Origin: an uncultured Selenomonadales bacterium
GTDB lineage: Bacteria > Bacillota > Negativicutes > Acidaminococcales > Acidaminococcaceae
Reading direction: 5' to 3'
DNA length: 64,000 nt
Assembly: GCA_900315345.1 (NCBI GenBank)
Contig: OMYP01000005.1
Span: 108,278-172,277 of the forward strand
Part shown: positions 1 through 8,260 of the stretch, in pieces
Layout: each line of letters starts with the position of its first letter
Position numbering within the stretch: position 1 is the stretch's first letter
The notes under the pieces: generated by a model
Databases searched by the model: none
What the model saw: the letters and a program-made list of their open reading frames with translations, nothing else
Told to the model about the DNA's origin: nothing
Translations under genes and position numbers: made by a program

Positions 1-544
1 ACCGGATCCATACGCTGCTGCTGTTCACCTTTACCCGCATGCGGTTGAAATACGGATGGTTCACATCGATATTCACATAAAAATCATAGGAGAAGTCATA
101 CCTGGGCGGGGTGTAAGAAACGCTTCTTCCGTTCTCGTCCTTGGTACGAAGTTCATGCTTTGATTCATTAATATCCACCGATACATTGGTAATGGCAGAA
201 GCATCCACTACATCCGGATTCGCGTCCATCAGGTTGCTGCTGGAAGTGACCATGAACTTCCGGTTCATCTCATCCAGATAAACTTTTGTGGAACTGCCGA
301 TGGTCCGGGTAGCCTGGAAGCGCTGTACAGCCTGTTTATTCTGTTCCCGGTACTGCATCTGCTCTTTAATCTGTTCAGGAGTAGATTTTTTACGGGTCTC
401 CGTAGGGAACCAGGGAGACAACTTTTCCGCGCAATTATTACACAGATTGCCGCCGTTGGCCAATTCTTTCCGCTCCAGCATACCCATTTCGGCGCCGCAG
501 ACAGAGCACTGTTTCTTGCTTATCAAACTGTCAAAGAATCCCAT
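1..544 (-). CDS. DUF4428-like zinc-finger protein (partial, C-terminus off the window)
   Basis: Runs off the left edge; 181 codons are visible from an ATG at 544 preceded by a strong AGGAGG at about -8. The N-terminus reads MGFFDSLISKKQCSVCGAEM and carries two CxxC pairs (CSVC near residue 13 and CNNC near residue 35), typical of the short treble-clef domain seen in DUF4428 proteins. A basic, Gln-rich linker follows, then a beta-rich region. No signal peptide or membrane segment is visible in this part. Function is unknown. The divergently oriented neighbour also begins with a zinc ribbon, so the two may belong together, but that is only proximity. Confidence 0.75.
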   Translation of the reverse strand, partial: MGFFDSLISKKQCSVCGAEMGMLERKELANGGNLCNNCAEKLSPWFPTETRKKSTPEQIKEQMQYREQNKQAVQRFQATRTIGSSTKVYLDEMNRKFMVTSSSNLMDANPDVVDASAITNVSVDINESKHELRTKDENGRSVSYTPPRYDFSYDFYVNIDVNHPYFNRMRVKVNSSSVWIR

Positions 545-758
545 GTTTGACCTCCTTTTTATTATAAATTTAATAACATTTTATTTTGTGTTCCGGCGAC
601 TGTAAAAATAATCCGGCGACACCTTTCTATATTTATTATAGAGAATCTAAATATGAATGTCAAAGACAGATTTCAATAACTTTTCAGATTTCTTTTTGAT
701 TAATAAATGATATAATAACTTGGAAACGGAAACAATAAAGTGAAAAGGAGACAACCTC

Positions 759-1574
759 TTGGAAATATATAATCTGAAATGCCCCAACTGCGGCGCCACA
801 TTATCTACCGACGTAAAAAACAATCGCGCCAAATGCGAGTATTGCGGCAACGAATTCGTAATTTCCGATGGTTCAGATACTGCTGTAAAACAGCCGGATG
901 ATAAAGACAATGTAAAAACAACTGATAACAACGGGCAGGGCGAATCGGAACATGAGCCCCTTAAACCGGTTTCCGCTGCCGGTCCTGAAAAGAAGAAACG
1001 CTCCCGTATACAGGATTTCCTGATCGTCTTTTGTATTATCGCTGCCGGTCTGGCCCTGTCCCTTATGTTTGACAAAGAAAGACCGCAGGATATCGTGCCC
1101 GCAACCGACCTTCACCGCTTCTTTATGGAGCTGGATCCAAACAGCACACCCTCACAGGCAGAAGCTTTGGCAAAAAAGCACAACCTGCATTTTTTCAAAA
1201 TAGAAAAAGCCGTCAATACAGCGGATACAAATACGTTGTATTACAAAATCGCCAAAACCAACGAAACGGCCCTGAATAAAAAGGGAGAACACGGGGAGAC
1301 TGTAGAGATCGAATTTGATGCAACGAGAAACAATACCCTTATGTGGGCGGTTTATTCCGACCCGGAACACATTGTAAGCCGCGCTATCCTGTTCCGATAC
1401 GGTACCTATTACAGCCTTTCGGCCGATGAAAATCACCAAAAAGATGTTAGTGGCTATTACTTCTACAACAATTCCCTTCGCAGTAATCCCGACAGCAAAA
1501 ACACGGGACTTCCCTATCTGAAGTGTGCAGATGCGAAAGAAGCGTTAAAGAAGATTTACACTTACAAAAAATAG
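759..1574 (+). CDS. Zinc-ribbon membrane protein of unknown function
   Basis: A 271-residue protein starting at TTG, chosen because AAGGAG sits 8 bases upstream and the zinc ribbon begins at once. Residues 8-29 form a CxxC-x14-CxxC ribbon (CPNC, CEYC) like those in TFIIB-type or zinc-ribbon_2 proteins. A polar linker (about 35-85) leads to one hydrophobic segment near residues 88-106 (IQDFLIVFCIIAAGLALSLM), then a ~165-residue domain that should lie outside the membrane. The architecture, cytoplasmic ribbon plus anchor plus external domain, resembles other uncharacterised Firmicutes proteins. I do not recognise the C-terminal domain. It is followed by a terminator and stands alone on the plus strand. 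Confidence 0.75.
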   Translation: MEIYNLKCPNCGATLSTDVKNNRAKCEYCGNEFVISDGSDTAVKQPDDKDNVKTTDNNGQGESEHEPLKPVSAAGPEKKKRSRIQDFLIVFCIIAAGLALSLMFDKERPQDIVPATDLHRFFMELDPNSTPSQAEALAKKHNLHFFKIEKAVNTADTNTLYYKIAKTNETALNKKGEHGETVEIEFDATRNNTLMWAVYSDPEHIVSRAILFRYGTYYSLSADENHQKDVSGYYFYNNSLRSNPDSKNTGLPYLKCADAKEALKKIYTYKK

Positions 1575-1685
1575 TTTTCCTAAAGAAGCTCCAAATTATT
1601 ATTCTTTAGTCAGTTGATTCGTTATTCGAGAATTGACTGCCGTACCTCTGAAGAAATCTTCAACATCGAAAACCGTAAAAAAGTT

Positions 1686-1720
1686 AAGGCGCTCAGACAA
1701 AAAGTCATGAGCGCCTTTTT
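1686..1720. terminator. Bidirectional intrinsic terminator
   Basis: A perfect 10-bp stem (AAGGCGCTCA with TGAGCGCCTT) is flanked by T-rich tracts on both sides. It lies between the convergent zinc-ribbon gene (+) and the esterase gene (-), so it probably serves both. Confidence 0.85.
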
Positions 1721-2769
1721 CATTCTTCACGCAATATGCGCATGGTCTCTTCGTAATCTTCCCGGGCTTCCGGGAAAAATACCGTAGTACAGTAACAATG
1801 GGGCATATCAGCTGCCATCTTCAGATGATGCTTCACTCCCGCTTTTGTCAGCAGCTCATCATAGGCCCCGGCCTTGGCTGACAGTACCTCCGATGTACCG
1901 TAATAGATCCATGTTTCCGGCAATCCCGACAGATCAGCTCCGTCGCAGGTCTGCATCCATTGGGGAATATCCCGGCGACCATGGGAAAGGAGGGGCTGTA
2001 TCGTCTTCATGTACCGGGCCGAAAGCATCACATCCTCATCATTCAGGGATTCCATCTCTTTCCACTCCTCTTCTGTGGAAGGAATCCCCCCCGGCGAGAT
2101 CAGCACCAGCTTCTCCGGCATGGGAAGCTGGTTTTTCATTTCATTCAGGTACGCTCCCAACAGCAACAGCAGCGCGCCCCCCGAAGAATAACCGTACCAG
2201 CGTACGTCGCAGTACTCCCTGCGCATTGCGCTGTAAACTTCATACAACATGCGCACACTGTCCCGGATAGTGTACTCATCGCACAGAGGATAATAGGGAA
2301 ACCATACATCCGCTCCCGTATTTTCGGCCATCTTTTTGGCAAATCCCACAAACATCCTGGGAGGCGCCAGTAAAAGCCCGCCTCCGTAAACACATAAAAC
2401 AGCCCGTTTTGGTTTTTCTTTTTGGCAAATTGCCAGACAGTGGAATTCTGAGACAGCATTTCCGACAGCCAACGGAGAGGTTTCGACATCCCTTTTTCTT
2501 TCATCAGGAAGGAATGAATCGCCCGCCTCCTTCGCTGACGTACCATTCCCTGTCACGGTCAACGATCTTTCATTTCCCACACCATCAGGATTCTGTAACT
2601 GAACCTTACGATCCCGGTATAAAAATTTGCCGTCCTTAGGCAGATAAAAATGATTCAGTTTGTTACGCCTGCGGATCTGTTTCAGCATTTTATCTTCAGG
2701 CAGTCCGGTGATCCGTTTACTGCCGGACAGGCGTACCAAAAGCTTTGTGATGATAAACTGAAGGCTCAT
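1720..2769 (-). CDS. Alpha/beta hydrolase, fold-3 (HSL-like) esterase
   Basis: A 349-residue protein of the hormone-sensitive-lipase-like hydrolase group, which hydrolyse short acyl esters. The oxyanion-hole motif is YGGG at residues 128-131 in place of the usual HGGG. The nucleophile elbow GYSSG puts the serine at 195, an acidic residue lies in GTSE (E294), and the catalytic histidine is probably H324 in MPHC. The ~100 residues before the hydrolase core are a basic, low-homology extension longer than usual. There is no signal peptide, so it is probably cytoplasmic. It lies 17 bp downstream of a MaoC-like dehydratase gene on the same strand, so the three genes from 3695 down to 1720 may form an acyl-metabolising operon. 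Substrate unknown. Confidence 0.8.
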   Translation of the reverse strand: MSLQFIITKLLVRLSGSKRITGLPEDKMLKQIRRRNKLNHFYLPKDGKFLYRDRKVQLQNPDGVGNERSLTVTGNGTSAKEAGDSFLPDERKRDVETSPLAVGNAVSEFHCLAICQKEKPKRAVLCVYGGGLLLAPPRMFVGFAKKMAENTGADVWFPYYPLCDEYTIRDSVRMLYEVYSAMRREYCDVRWYGYSSGGALLLLLGAYLNEMKNQLPMPEKLVLISPGGIPSTEEEWKEMESLNDEDVMLSARYMKTIQPLLSHGRRDIPQWMQTCDGADLSGLPETWIYYGTSEVLSAKAGAYDELLTKAGVKHHLKMAADMPHCYCTTVFFPEAREDYEETMRILREE

Positions 2770-2786
2770 GTCCCATTCCTTCCTGG

Positions 2787-3206
2787 CTACTGGGAAATGG
2801 TGACTGCAGCCTGTCCCTTGATCACTTTTTCCTGTCTGGAATTTTCACAGAACATCCGTATCTGGATATTCTTCCTGTGTTCGTCTCCCTCCACGGGTAC
2901 AACATTGATTATTTTTGCCTCAACAGAGACAGCGTCTCCCGGACGGACCGGGGCCATAAAGCTGACTTCGATTTTTCCGCTTTCCAGCCATTCCCTGCCA
3001 AAGGTCCGGACAAGCAGTTCCTGGATAAAGGCCACGCCCAGCATACCATGGGCAATCGTACCCTCATACCGCGTTGTTTTTGCGAATTCCGGATCCACAT
3101 GAAGCGGATTGTGATCTTCTGCCGCGTCCGCATAACGGCAGATCATTTCCTGTGTAACAAATTTAGCCGGCAACGTAAATACATCGCCTTTGTTAATTTC
3201 TTTCAT
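2787..3206 (-). CDS. MaoC-like hotdog dehydratase
   Basis: A 139-residue single hotdog domain. The hydratase signature is visible around residues 26-55: YADAAEDHNPLHVDPEFA followed by IAHGML, which supplies the Asp/His catalytic pair of (R)-specific enoyl-CoA hydratases. It probably hydrates or dehydrates acyl thioesters. It lies 81 bp downstream of a second, divergent hotdog gene. Such pairs often form heterodimers in which one partner is catalytic and the other structural, as in the actinobacterial HadAB type. Acyl carrier (CoA or ACP) cannot be told from sequence. Confidence 0.85.
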   Translation of the reverse strand: MKEINKGDVFTLPAKFVTQEMICRYADAAEDHNPLHVDPEFAKTTRYEGTIAHGMLGVAFIQELLVRTFGREWLESGKIEVSFMAPVRPGDAVSVEAKIINVVPVEGDEHRKNIQIRMFCENSRQEKVIKGQAAVTISQ

Positions 3207-3287
3207 AACACTTTCCCCGTTTCAATGTTAGGAAACACTGACCCAACCGGCAAGGCTTCCTGTATAATCAGTTTGCAGTTTTCTTCA

Positions 3288-3695
3288 TCATGCAGGCAGG
3301 ATAATTGTAATTTCACTGACAACAGCCAGTTCTCCGTCTTTATTGAATGCTTCTACCTGCTGCACCACAAATTTTAACCCGCGCTTTTCCATTTTTTCTT
3401 TTACCTGGCCCCGCAACGTCAGGGTTTCACCCCAATGGACTGGTTTCAGATAACGGAACCCCTGCTTGGCATGAACCGTACCGTCTTCCAACGTCTCCCC
3501 TGTCAGTGCTTCCCAACGGGTATATACCGCCGCGTAGGCAGGGGGCACAAACCTTTCTTCCGCATACAGGGTCGTATCATCTTCCACTGCCGCCAGATAC
3601 GCCTTTACTTCTTCTTCTGTAATCGTGATTTGTTTTTCCGGGTATGGTACACCTACCTGAACTTCTGCAAATTTCATAATTCCATTCACTTCCAC
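3288..3695 (-). CDS. MaoC N-terminal-type (FAS1-like) dehydratase subunit
   Basis: A 135-residue hotdog protein resembling the N-terminal half of MaoC-type dehydratases (HadA/FAS1-like family): VPPAYAAVY near residue 50, then GEGFRYLKPVHWGETL-like spacing (seen as QGFRYLKPVHWGETL). It lacks the D-x-N-P-x-H catalytic signature seen in the gene just downstream, so it probably is the structural partner. The reading frame starts at GTG with AGGA 6 bases upstream; an in-frame ATG six codons later is an alternative. First gene of a likely three-gene operon with the MaoC-like dehydratase and the esterase. Confidence 0.75.
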   Translation of the reverse strand: MEVNGIMKFAEVQVGVPYPEKQITITEEEVKAYLAAVEDDTTLYAEERFVPPAYAAVYTRWEALTGETLEDGTVHAKQGFRYLKPVHWGETLTLRGQVKEKMEKRGLKFVVQQVEAFNKDGELAVVSEITIILPA

Positions 3696-3766
3696 CCAGT
3701 TCCTGAGAGGATTATCCTTTCATCCGGTACGTTCCGGTAATTTTGAGCCCGTTCTTATTATAAATG

Positions 3767-4627
3767 CTACACCAGATTCGTTCCCTTTTCCGTTTGTTTT
3801 TTTTCCCGTTCTTCCATCCGCTTTTTCACATCGTCGGCAAAATCCGCGGCGGCCTCCAGTCCTTCCTGTATCCCTTCCCGGATCTGCCGCCTTGTCTCTG
3901 CCATGGCGTTCAGCACATCCTGTATCTGGTGGGATTCCGAAATCCCCGTCTTGCACCATATGGCAAAATGTTCACAGTTGTTTGTAAGAAGGTTATAACT
4001 TGTTTCCCCGATCCGTTCCCGGGCCCGGATCACGGTTTCCTCCGGCGTATATAAATGGTAATTGCTGATCTTCAGAACATCCCACAGGGTCCGGGCGGTT
4101 TCCGGATGGGCAAACTTTTTACGGAATTCCGAAAAAGGAACTTCTTCTGTAGGCCGCCCGTACAATTTGGGAAACTCACAGATACTGTAGACGAGACTTC
4201 CGTTCAGAAATTCCGCCATCGGTGCCTGATGGACACAGATTTTATAATGATCGTTGGGATCAATATCATAATGGATGACCTTACCATCCCCTACATACAC
4301 CCCGTAATGCTCAAAACCGATCCGGTGCACACAGATGATATCCCCATAGTCCGGTTCCTCCAGCAGACCCGGATCCGTTTCCAGGTCCAAAGCCTGCCGC
4401 ACATTGCTGGAAAGTTTATTGGCAGCAATGAACACATTGTTGACCCGGCTTCCAATCTCATCCCGAAATTCATTTATTCTGTTTTCAATCTGTTCCTGGA
4501 TAGTGACTATGCCCTCGTCCTCATTTTGCACATCGCGTTCATCCTGCGGTTGGCGGGTTTCCCTTTCCTCCCCGTCAATCTGTGCAAATAACGAAGCCTG
4601 CCGTTTATCCCTTGTTTCCTCAGACAT
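3767..4627 (-). CDS. LRAT-domain (NlpC/P60-related) protein
   Basis: About 286 residues from the ATG at 4627; the frame extends upstream to a TTG at 4663 with a poor ribosome site. Counting from the TTG, residues 105-240 form a lecithin-retinol-acyltransferase fold: DYGDIICV, then HYGVYVGDGKVIHY with the two histidines (119, 131), and NNCEHFAIWCKTG with the catalytic cysteine at 230. LRAT-type enzymes are permuted papain-like thiol acyltransferases or hydrolases; bacterial members are poorly studied. An acidic, helical region precedes the domain and a charged amphipathic helix of about 50 residues follows. No signal peptide is seen, so it is probably cytoplasmic. Substrate unknown. Confidence 0.75.
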   Translation of the reverse strand: MSEETRDKRQASLFAQIDGEERETRQPQDERDVQNEDEGIVTIQEQIENRINEFRDEIGSRVNNVFIAANKLSSNVRQALDLETDPGLLEEPDYGDIICVHRIGFEHYGVYVGDGKVIHYDIDPNDHYKICVHQAPMAEFLNGSLVYSICEFPKLYGRPTEEVPFSEFRKKFAHPETARTLWDVLKISNYHLYTPEETVIRARERIGETSYNLLTNNCEHFAIWCKTGISESHQIQDVLNAMAETRRQIREGIQEGLEAAADFADDVKKRMEEREKKQTEKGTNLV

Positions 4628-4721
4628 ATGCTCCGGGAATCCCTTTCCTTCCTGTCGTATCAAAGATCCACACCTTGATGCTTCCCAACTTTTTATCAGA
4701 TTTCAGCAACTAAAATTTGTA

Positions 4722-5102
4722 TTACGCTTCCGCGATGACTTCGATCTCCACCAGACCGTCTTTGGGCAATGCAGCTATTTGCACGGCGGAACGTGCGGGA
4801 CAGTCTGCTTTGAAAAATTCGGAATATACCTTGTTCATGGCCGCAAAATCTTTAATGTCTTTTAAAAATACCGTGGTCTTAACTACTTTTTCCAAACCGG
4901 ATCCGGCAGCTTCCAGCACACTCTTCACATTAGTCAGGGACTGGCGGGTCTGCTCCTCTATACCGCCCTCCGCAAATTCACCGGTAGCCGGAACCAGCCC
5001 CAATTGTCCGGATGCAAATACAAATCCGTTGGCTTTGATAGCCTGGGAGTAGGGTCCGATTGCTCCCGGCGCATTTTTCGTAGCGATTACTTCTTTTGCC
5101 AT
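4722..5102 (-). CDS. ridA: RidA family reactive enamine/imine deaminase
   Basis: A 126-residue RidA/YjgF protein of normal length. RidA hydrolyses 2-aminoacrylate and related enamines released by PLP enzymes and so protects other PLP enzymes. The family features are GAIGPYSQAIKANGFVFASGQ at the N-terminus and the active-site arginine in CPARSAV followed by LPKDGLVEIEVIA at the C-terminus. The start has a perfect AGGAGG 8 bases upstream. It is a stand-alone gene with long flanking gaps and is probably cytoplasmic and trimeric, as is usual for the family. Confidence 0.93.
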   Translation of the reverse strand: MAKEVIATKNAPGAIGPYSQAIKANGFVFASGQLGLVPATGEFAEGGIEEQTRQSLTNVKSVLEAAGSGLEKVVKTTVFLKDIKDFAAMNKVYSEFFKADCPARSAVQIAALPKDGLVEIEVIAEA

Positions 5103-5279
5103 ATCTATTTCCTCCTGTAAATTATTTTTATGACTATATTATGACTATATAAAGTACAAACTATTTTATAAAAACATTATAACCTAAGCAGATGCTTTCT
5201 ACAACTTCGACAAATATTTTAATCCGGACGCACCTTTGTCATAAGAAACGCAGGCATCCCTGACAGGTATACTGCATAA

Positions 5280-5579
5280 CTACCGTCTGCATTGTGCCAC
5301 TTCCGCCATCTTAGCCATAACTGTATCCCGCAGGTCCAGAAAATCATAGATTCCGTCTTCCGACAGCACGCCCCGTTTTAAATCCCGGGGCAGCTTTCCC
5401 GCCTCATCGTCTTCAAAATCTTTTTTCCACAGGCCCTCTGTATAATAAGCCTCCAGTTCACAAATTTTTTCCTGCAGCGCCTTATAGCGTTCCACTTCCC
5501 GATTTAACCCCATCAGGCTCGCTGTAGCTTCATCCAGGATTTTTTCCATTTTACGAATACGCTCTATCTGTGTTTCCAT
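5280..5579 (-). CDS. DUF4298-like coiled-coil protein
   Basis: A 99-residue acidic helical protein beginning METQIERIRKMEKILDEAT. It matches the general pattern of DUF4298 proteins: a long N-terminal coiled coil, ELEAYYTEGLWKKDFEDDEAGKLP in the middle, then RGVLSEDGIYDFLD. Function of the family is unknown. No membrane segment or signal peptide is present. A fragment of a palindromic repeat lies just upstream. Confidence 0.7.
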   Translation of the reverse strand: METQIERIRKMEKILDEATASLMGLNREVERYKALQEKICELEAYYTEGLWKKDFEDDEAGKLPRDLKRGVLSEDGIYDFLDLRDTVMAKMAEVAQCRR

Positions 5580-5601
5580 GAATAACTTGTCACCTCTGAC
5601 C

Positions 5602-5625
5602 TAAGGAACCACTGATTAATTCGTC
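5602..5625. repeat. Single end of palindromic repeat family B
   Basis: TAAGGAACCACTGATTAATT and the following CGT match the left arm of the 163-bp palindromic element at 32869. Only one arm is present here, so it looks like a remnant. Confidence 0.6.
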
Positions 5626-5650
5626 ATTGTTTCCCTAAAATTATTTTGTA

Positions 5651-5911
5651 TCACAAGTGATCTATCGACCCCCGTATGTGGGTGTACACCACTTTAGCCC
5701 CCTCCAGCGGCACCACAATCGGTTCCAGTTCCCGCAGGTCTTCCACCCGCCAGCCTTCGTTACGTTCTTCCAGCAGCTTCAGCGCATCGTCTAACGTTTC
5801 CGCTTCCACGATTGCAAGGGCATCTAAGTAAAATTCATTCACCACGCAGGGTTCATTGATCATGCTGTGGCTGTGATAAGTTTTGTTATGACGCCAGATA
5901 TACAGATTCAT
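5651..5911 (-). CDS. Small hypothetical protein
   Basis: About 86 residues, starting MNLYIWRHNKTYHSHSM at the ATG at 5911, chosen for its strong AGGAGG 7 bases upstream; the frame extends seven codons further without support. The protein is compact and mixed alpha/beta, with a run of aromatic and His residues at the N-terminus and an acidic helix in the middle (VEAETLDDALKLLEER). I do not recognise a family. It has no signal peptide and stands alone. Confidence 0.6.
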   Translation of the reverse strand: MNLYIWRHNKTYHSHSMINEPCVVNEFYLDALAIVEAETLDDALKLLEERNEGWRVEDLRELEPIVVPLEGAKVVYTHIRGSIDHL

Positions 5912-6054
5912 AACATTCCTCCTTGAAAACAATATTTCAAATATTGTTAAACGTCCGTATGTAAGTTACATTCCAATGAATCGCACCATCCGGAATGTTC
6001 CGTTCAAATATATGCAGCCCCTGACTTGATTTAAAAAACACTTTGTAAGGTAAT

Positions 6055-6648
6055 TCATCCGATATACGTTACGGGATTCCCTTTTCGCGGCACAATGCGA
6101 CGCAGAGGCAGTCCATCCGGGGAATCAGGATAGCCTAACGCCATGCTCACATACACCGCTTCGTCATCCTTGAGGCCCAGCGTTTTCAGATACGCCACCA
6201 TTGCGGGGTTCGCATTCAGCCAGTTGACCTGGTTGATCCAGCAGCTGCCCAGGTCAAGGGCATTGGCCATCAGCATCATGTTCTCCACGGCGCAGCTGCA
6301 GTCCGCCATGTTGTTCCCATAGCCGATTTTATTGGCAGCCAGTACCAGAACCGGCGCATTGTAATGAAACACATAGGTGCCCTTTTTGCTTAACTTGATA
6401 GCTGTGGCCAGGGACGCATAGGTGTCTTCGGTCAGCTCCATTTTGGCAAATTCTTCCCGGGCGATGCGGGCCAGTTCATCCAGCACTGCCTTATCCCGGA
6501 TCACCATAAAGTGGGTGGTCTGGTTGTTGCCGCCGCTGGGAGCAAAGCGCCCCGCTTCGATGATCTGTTCCAGTTTTTCCTGCTCCACCGGCTTCGGCAA
6601 AAATTTCCGTGTGCTGTGACGGGTTTGAATCAGTTCCAGCGCGTCCAT
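6055..6648 (-). CDS. Nitroreductase family FMN oxidoreductase
   Basis: About 197 residues. The FMN phosphate-binding signature RHSTRKFLPKPV is at the N-terminus, followed by APSGGNNQ, and the C-terminal GYPDSPDGLPLRR is typical of the nitroreductase fold. Members reduce nitro compounds, quinones or flavins with NAD(P)H. DCSCAVENMMLMANALDLGSCW fits the helix that forms the dimer and flavin pocket. The second ATG (6648) is preferred because AAAGGA then lies 8 bases upstream; the first ATG at 6657 has the ribosome site directly abutting it. Physiological substrate unknown. Confidence 0.85.
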   Translation of the reverse strand: MDALELIQTRHSTRKFLPKPVEQEKLEQIIEAGRFAPSGGNNQTTHFMVIRDKAVLDELARIAREEFAKMELTEDTYASLATAIKLSKKGTYVFHYNAPVLVLAANKIGYGNNMADCSCAVENMMLMANALDLGSCWINQVNWLNANPAMVAYLKTLGLKDDEAVYVSMALGYPDSPDGLPLRRIVPRKGNPVTYIG

Positions 6649-6739
6649 TCCGCTCATCCTTTCTGCAACTCATCAGCAAATTGCAAACCGCAATCCATTC
6701 CAAACAACTGCATCGAAAACATAATCCTGCTCTCATATT

Positions 6740-6812
6740 TAAGGGATCACCGATCAATTCGTTTGCACTCTTACTCTGTATAAACGCACAAACTCATTTA
6801 ATCAGCGTTTTC
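6740..6812. repeat. Short copy of palindromic repeat family B
   Basis: Both arms of the element are present but the centre is deleted: AAGGGATCACCGATCAATTC on the left and ACAAACTCATTTAATCAGCG on the right, compared with the full 163-bp copy at 32869. Confidence 0.7.
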
Positions 6813-6867
6813 TTTATTTTATCATAACAACGCTGAAACAAAAATAATTACGTTCAAAATCTGCAAA

Positions 6868-6900
6868 GAAAAAATCCCGATCCATTTCTGAACCGGGATT
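6868..6900 (-). terminator. Intrinsic terminator
   Basis: Stem AATCCCG/CGGGATT followed on the minus strand by six T. It lies 75 bp beyond the ABC substrate-binding protein gene. Confidence 0.75.
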
Positions 6901-6975
6901 GGATTCCTTTTTTGCATTTTTTTATGCCGGTTTCACCTTCATTGGCCGAAACCGTTTCAAACTTTTTTTGAAAAA

Positions 6976-7980
6976 TTATTTTGCAAACTTGGCCAGGTCT
7001 TCGGGAACCTTCAGGCCCAGTTTGTCAGCCTGGGCTTTGTTGATGCTGGGGGTAAATTCTTTCTGGAAGGCGATGGGCATATCCTGGGGTTTGGATTTTC
7101 CGCTGAGGATGTCCGCCGCCATTTCACCGCTTACGACACCCAGCTGGAAATATTCAATGTTTACGCTGGCGGTAGCGCCGTTCTTTAACAGAATCGCATC
7201 CGCTGCAACAACCGGGATCTTCGCTTCATTCGTAATGGCAACCAGTGCAGGAGTGGCAGAAGCAATGATATTGTCGGTAGGAACATAAATGAAGTCCACA
7301 CCTTTACTTACCAGGCTCCGGGCAATTTCCTGAATGTCGTTTACCGTGTTCACGCTGCCTTCTTCATAAGCAACGCCCGCTTTTTTCAGGTGCTCTTCCG
7401 CTATTTTGATCTGCACCTGGGAATTCATTTCGCTGGAAGTAAACATCAGGCCTACTTTCTTCGTGCCGGGTTTCAGTTTCATACCCAAATCCAGCTGGGC
7501 TGCAACGGGAGCCATGTCGCTGGCACCAGTCACGTTGGTCTCCGGTTTTTTATCGGATTTAACCAGCTTGGCAATTTCGAAACTGGTAATGGCATTGCCT
7601 ACGATAGGAATATCTTTGGTTGCATTGGCCATGGTCTGGGCCGCCGGCGTGGAAATAGCGCAGATCAGGTCCACTTTATTATTGACAAAACGTTGGGCAA
7701 TGGTCTGCAGGTTGGACTGGTCGGCCTGTGCGTTCTGCACGTCATATTTTACGTTCTTGCCTTCCACAAAACCTTTCTTCTTCATACCTTCGATGAAGCC
7801 CTTGCGGGAATCATCCAGTGCCTGATGCTCCACCAGCTGAACGATACCAACATTGACAACTTTTGCCGCATCTTTCTTCGGGGCTTCCGCTTTTTTGTCA
7901 CCGCCGCCGCAGCCAGCCGCAAAAGCCATCATGGACAACATCATGCCCACAGCCAGAACCTTTTTGCTTTTAAAAAACAT
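6976..7980 (-). CDS. ABC-type substrate-binding lipoprotein (ABC_sub_bind/TrpX-like)
   Basis: About 334 residues from the ATG at 7980. A lipoprotein signal ends in FAAGC followed by the flexible tether GGGDKKAEAPKKD, so it is anchored outside the membrane. The mature part begins VVNVGIVQLVEHQALDDSRKGF, characteristic of the ABC_sub_bind family that includes the proposed tryptophan/tyrosine binder TrpX, with a two-lobed periplasmic fold (AISTPAAQT, IYVPTDNII, VVAADAI). No permease or ATPase gene is adjacent, so the partner transporter must be elsewhere. A good promoter (8112-8140) and terminator flank it, making it monocistronic. Ligand unknown; aromatic amino acids are only a family-based guess. 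Confidence 0.85.
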   Translation of the reverse strand: MFFKSKKVLAVGMMLSMMAFAAGCGGGDKKAEAPKKDAAKVVNVGIVQLVEHQALDDSRKGFIEGMKKKGFVEGKNVKYDVQNAQADQSNLQTIAQRFVNNKVDLICAISTPAAQTMANATKDIPIVGNAITSFEIAKLVKSDKKPETNVTGASDMAPVAAQLDLGMKLKPGTKKVGLMFTSSEMNSQVQIKIAEEHLKKAGVAYEEGSVNTVNDIQEIARSLVSKGVDFIYVPTDNIIASATPALVAITNEAKIPVVAADAILLKNGATASVNIEYFQLGVVSGEMAADILSGKSKPQDMPIAFQKEFTPSINKAQADKLGLKVPEDLAKFAK

Positions 7981-8111
7981 GATCAAAAAACCTTCTTTCA
8001 TTAAATACTGTAAAAAAACCTATGATATCCCAAAGGGATAAGCCATCAGGTTCTTTCACGTAAGAAAAGGGCGCGAAACAATATCTGCGCATAATTTATT
8101 CCGATAGGATA

Positions 8112-8140
8112 ATAATACAAAAACAAACTGCCAAAGTCAA
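8112..8140 (-). promoter_or_regulatory. Sigma-70-type promoter for the ABC substrate-binding protein
   Basis: On the minus strand TTGACT and TATTAT are separated by 17 bp, leaving a leader of about 125 nt before the gene. Confidence 0.7.
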
Positions 8141-8260
8141 CCGAAACTCAGGAAAGTTTCAATTTAAATGTGAAAGAAAAAATTTTAACTGTTAACGTTT
8201 CTGTGTAAGAAGCACCTGTTCAACAAATTGTCGCGTTTCCTTATTCCCGCCTTACTTCAA

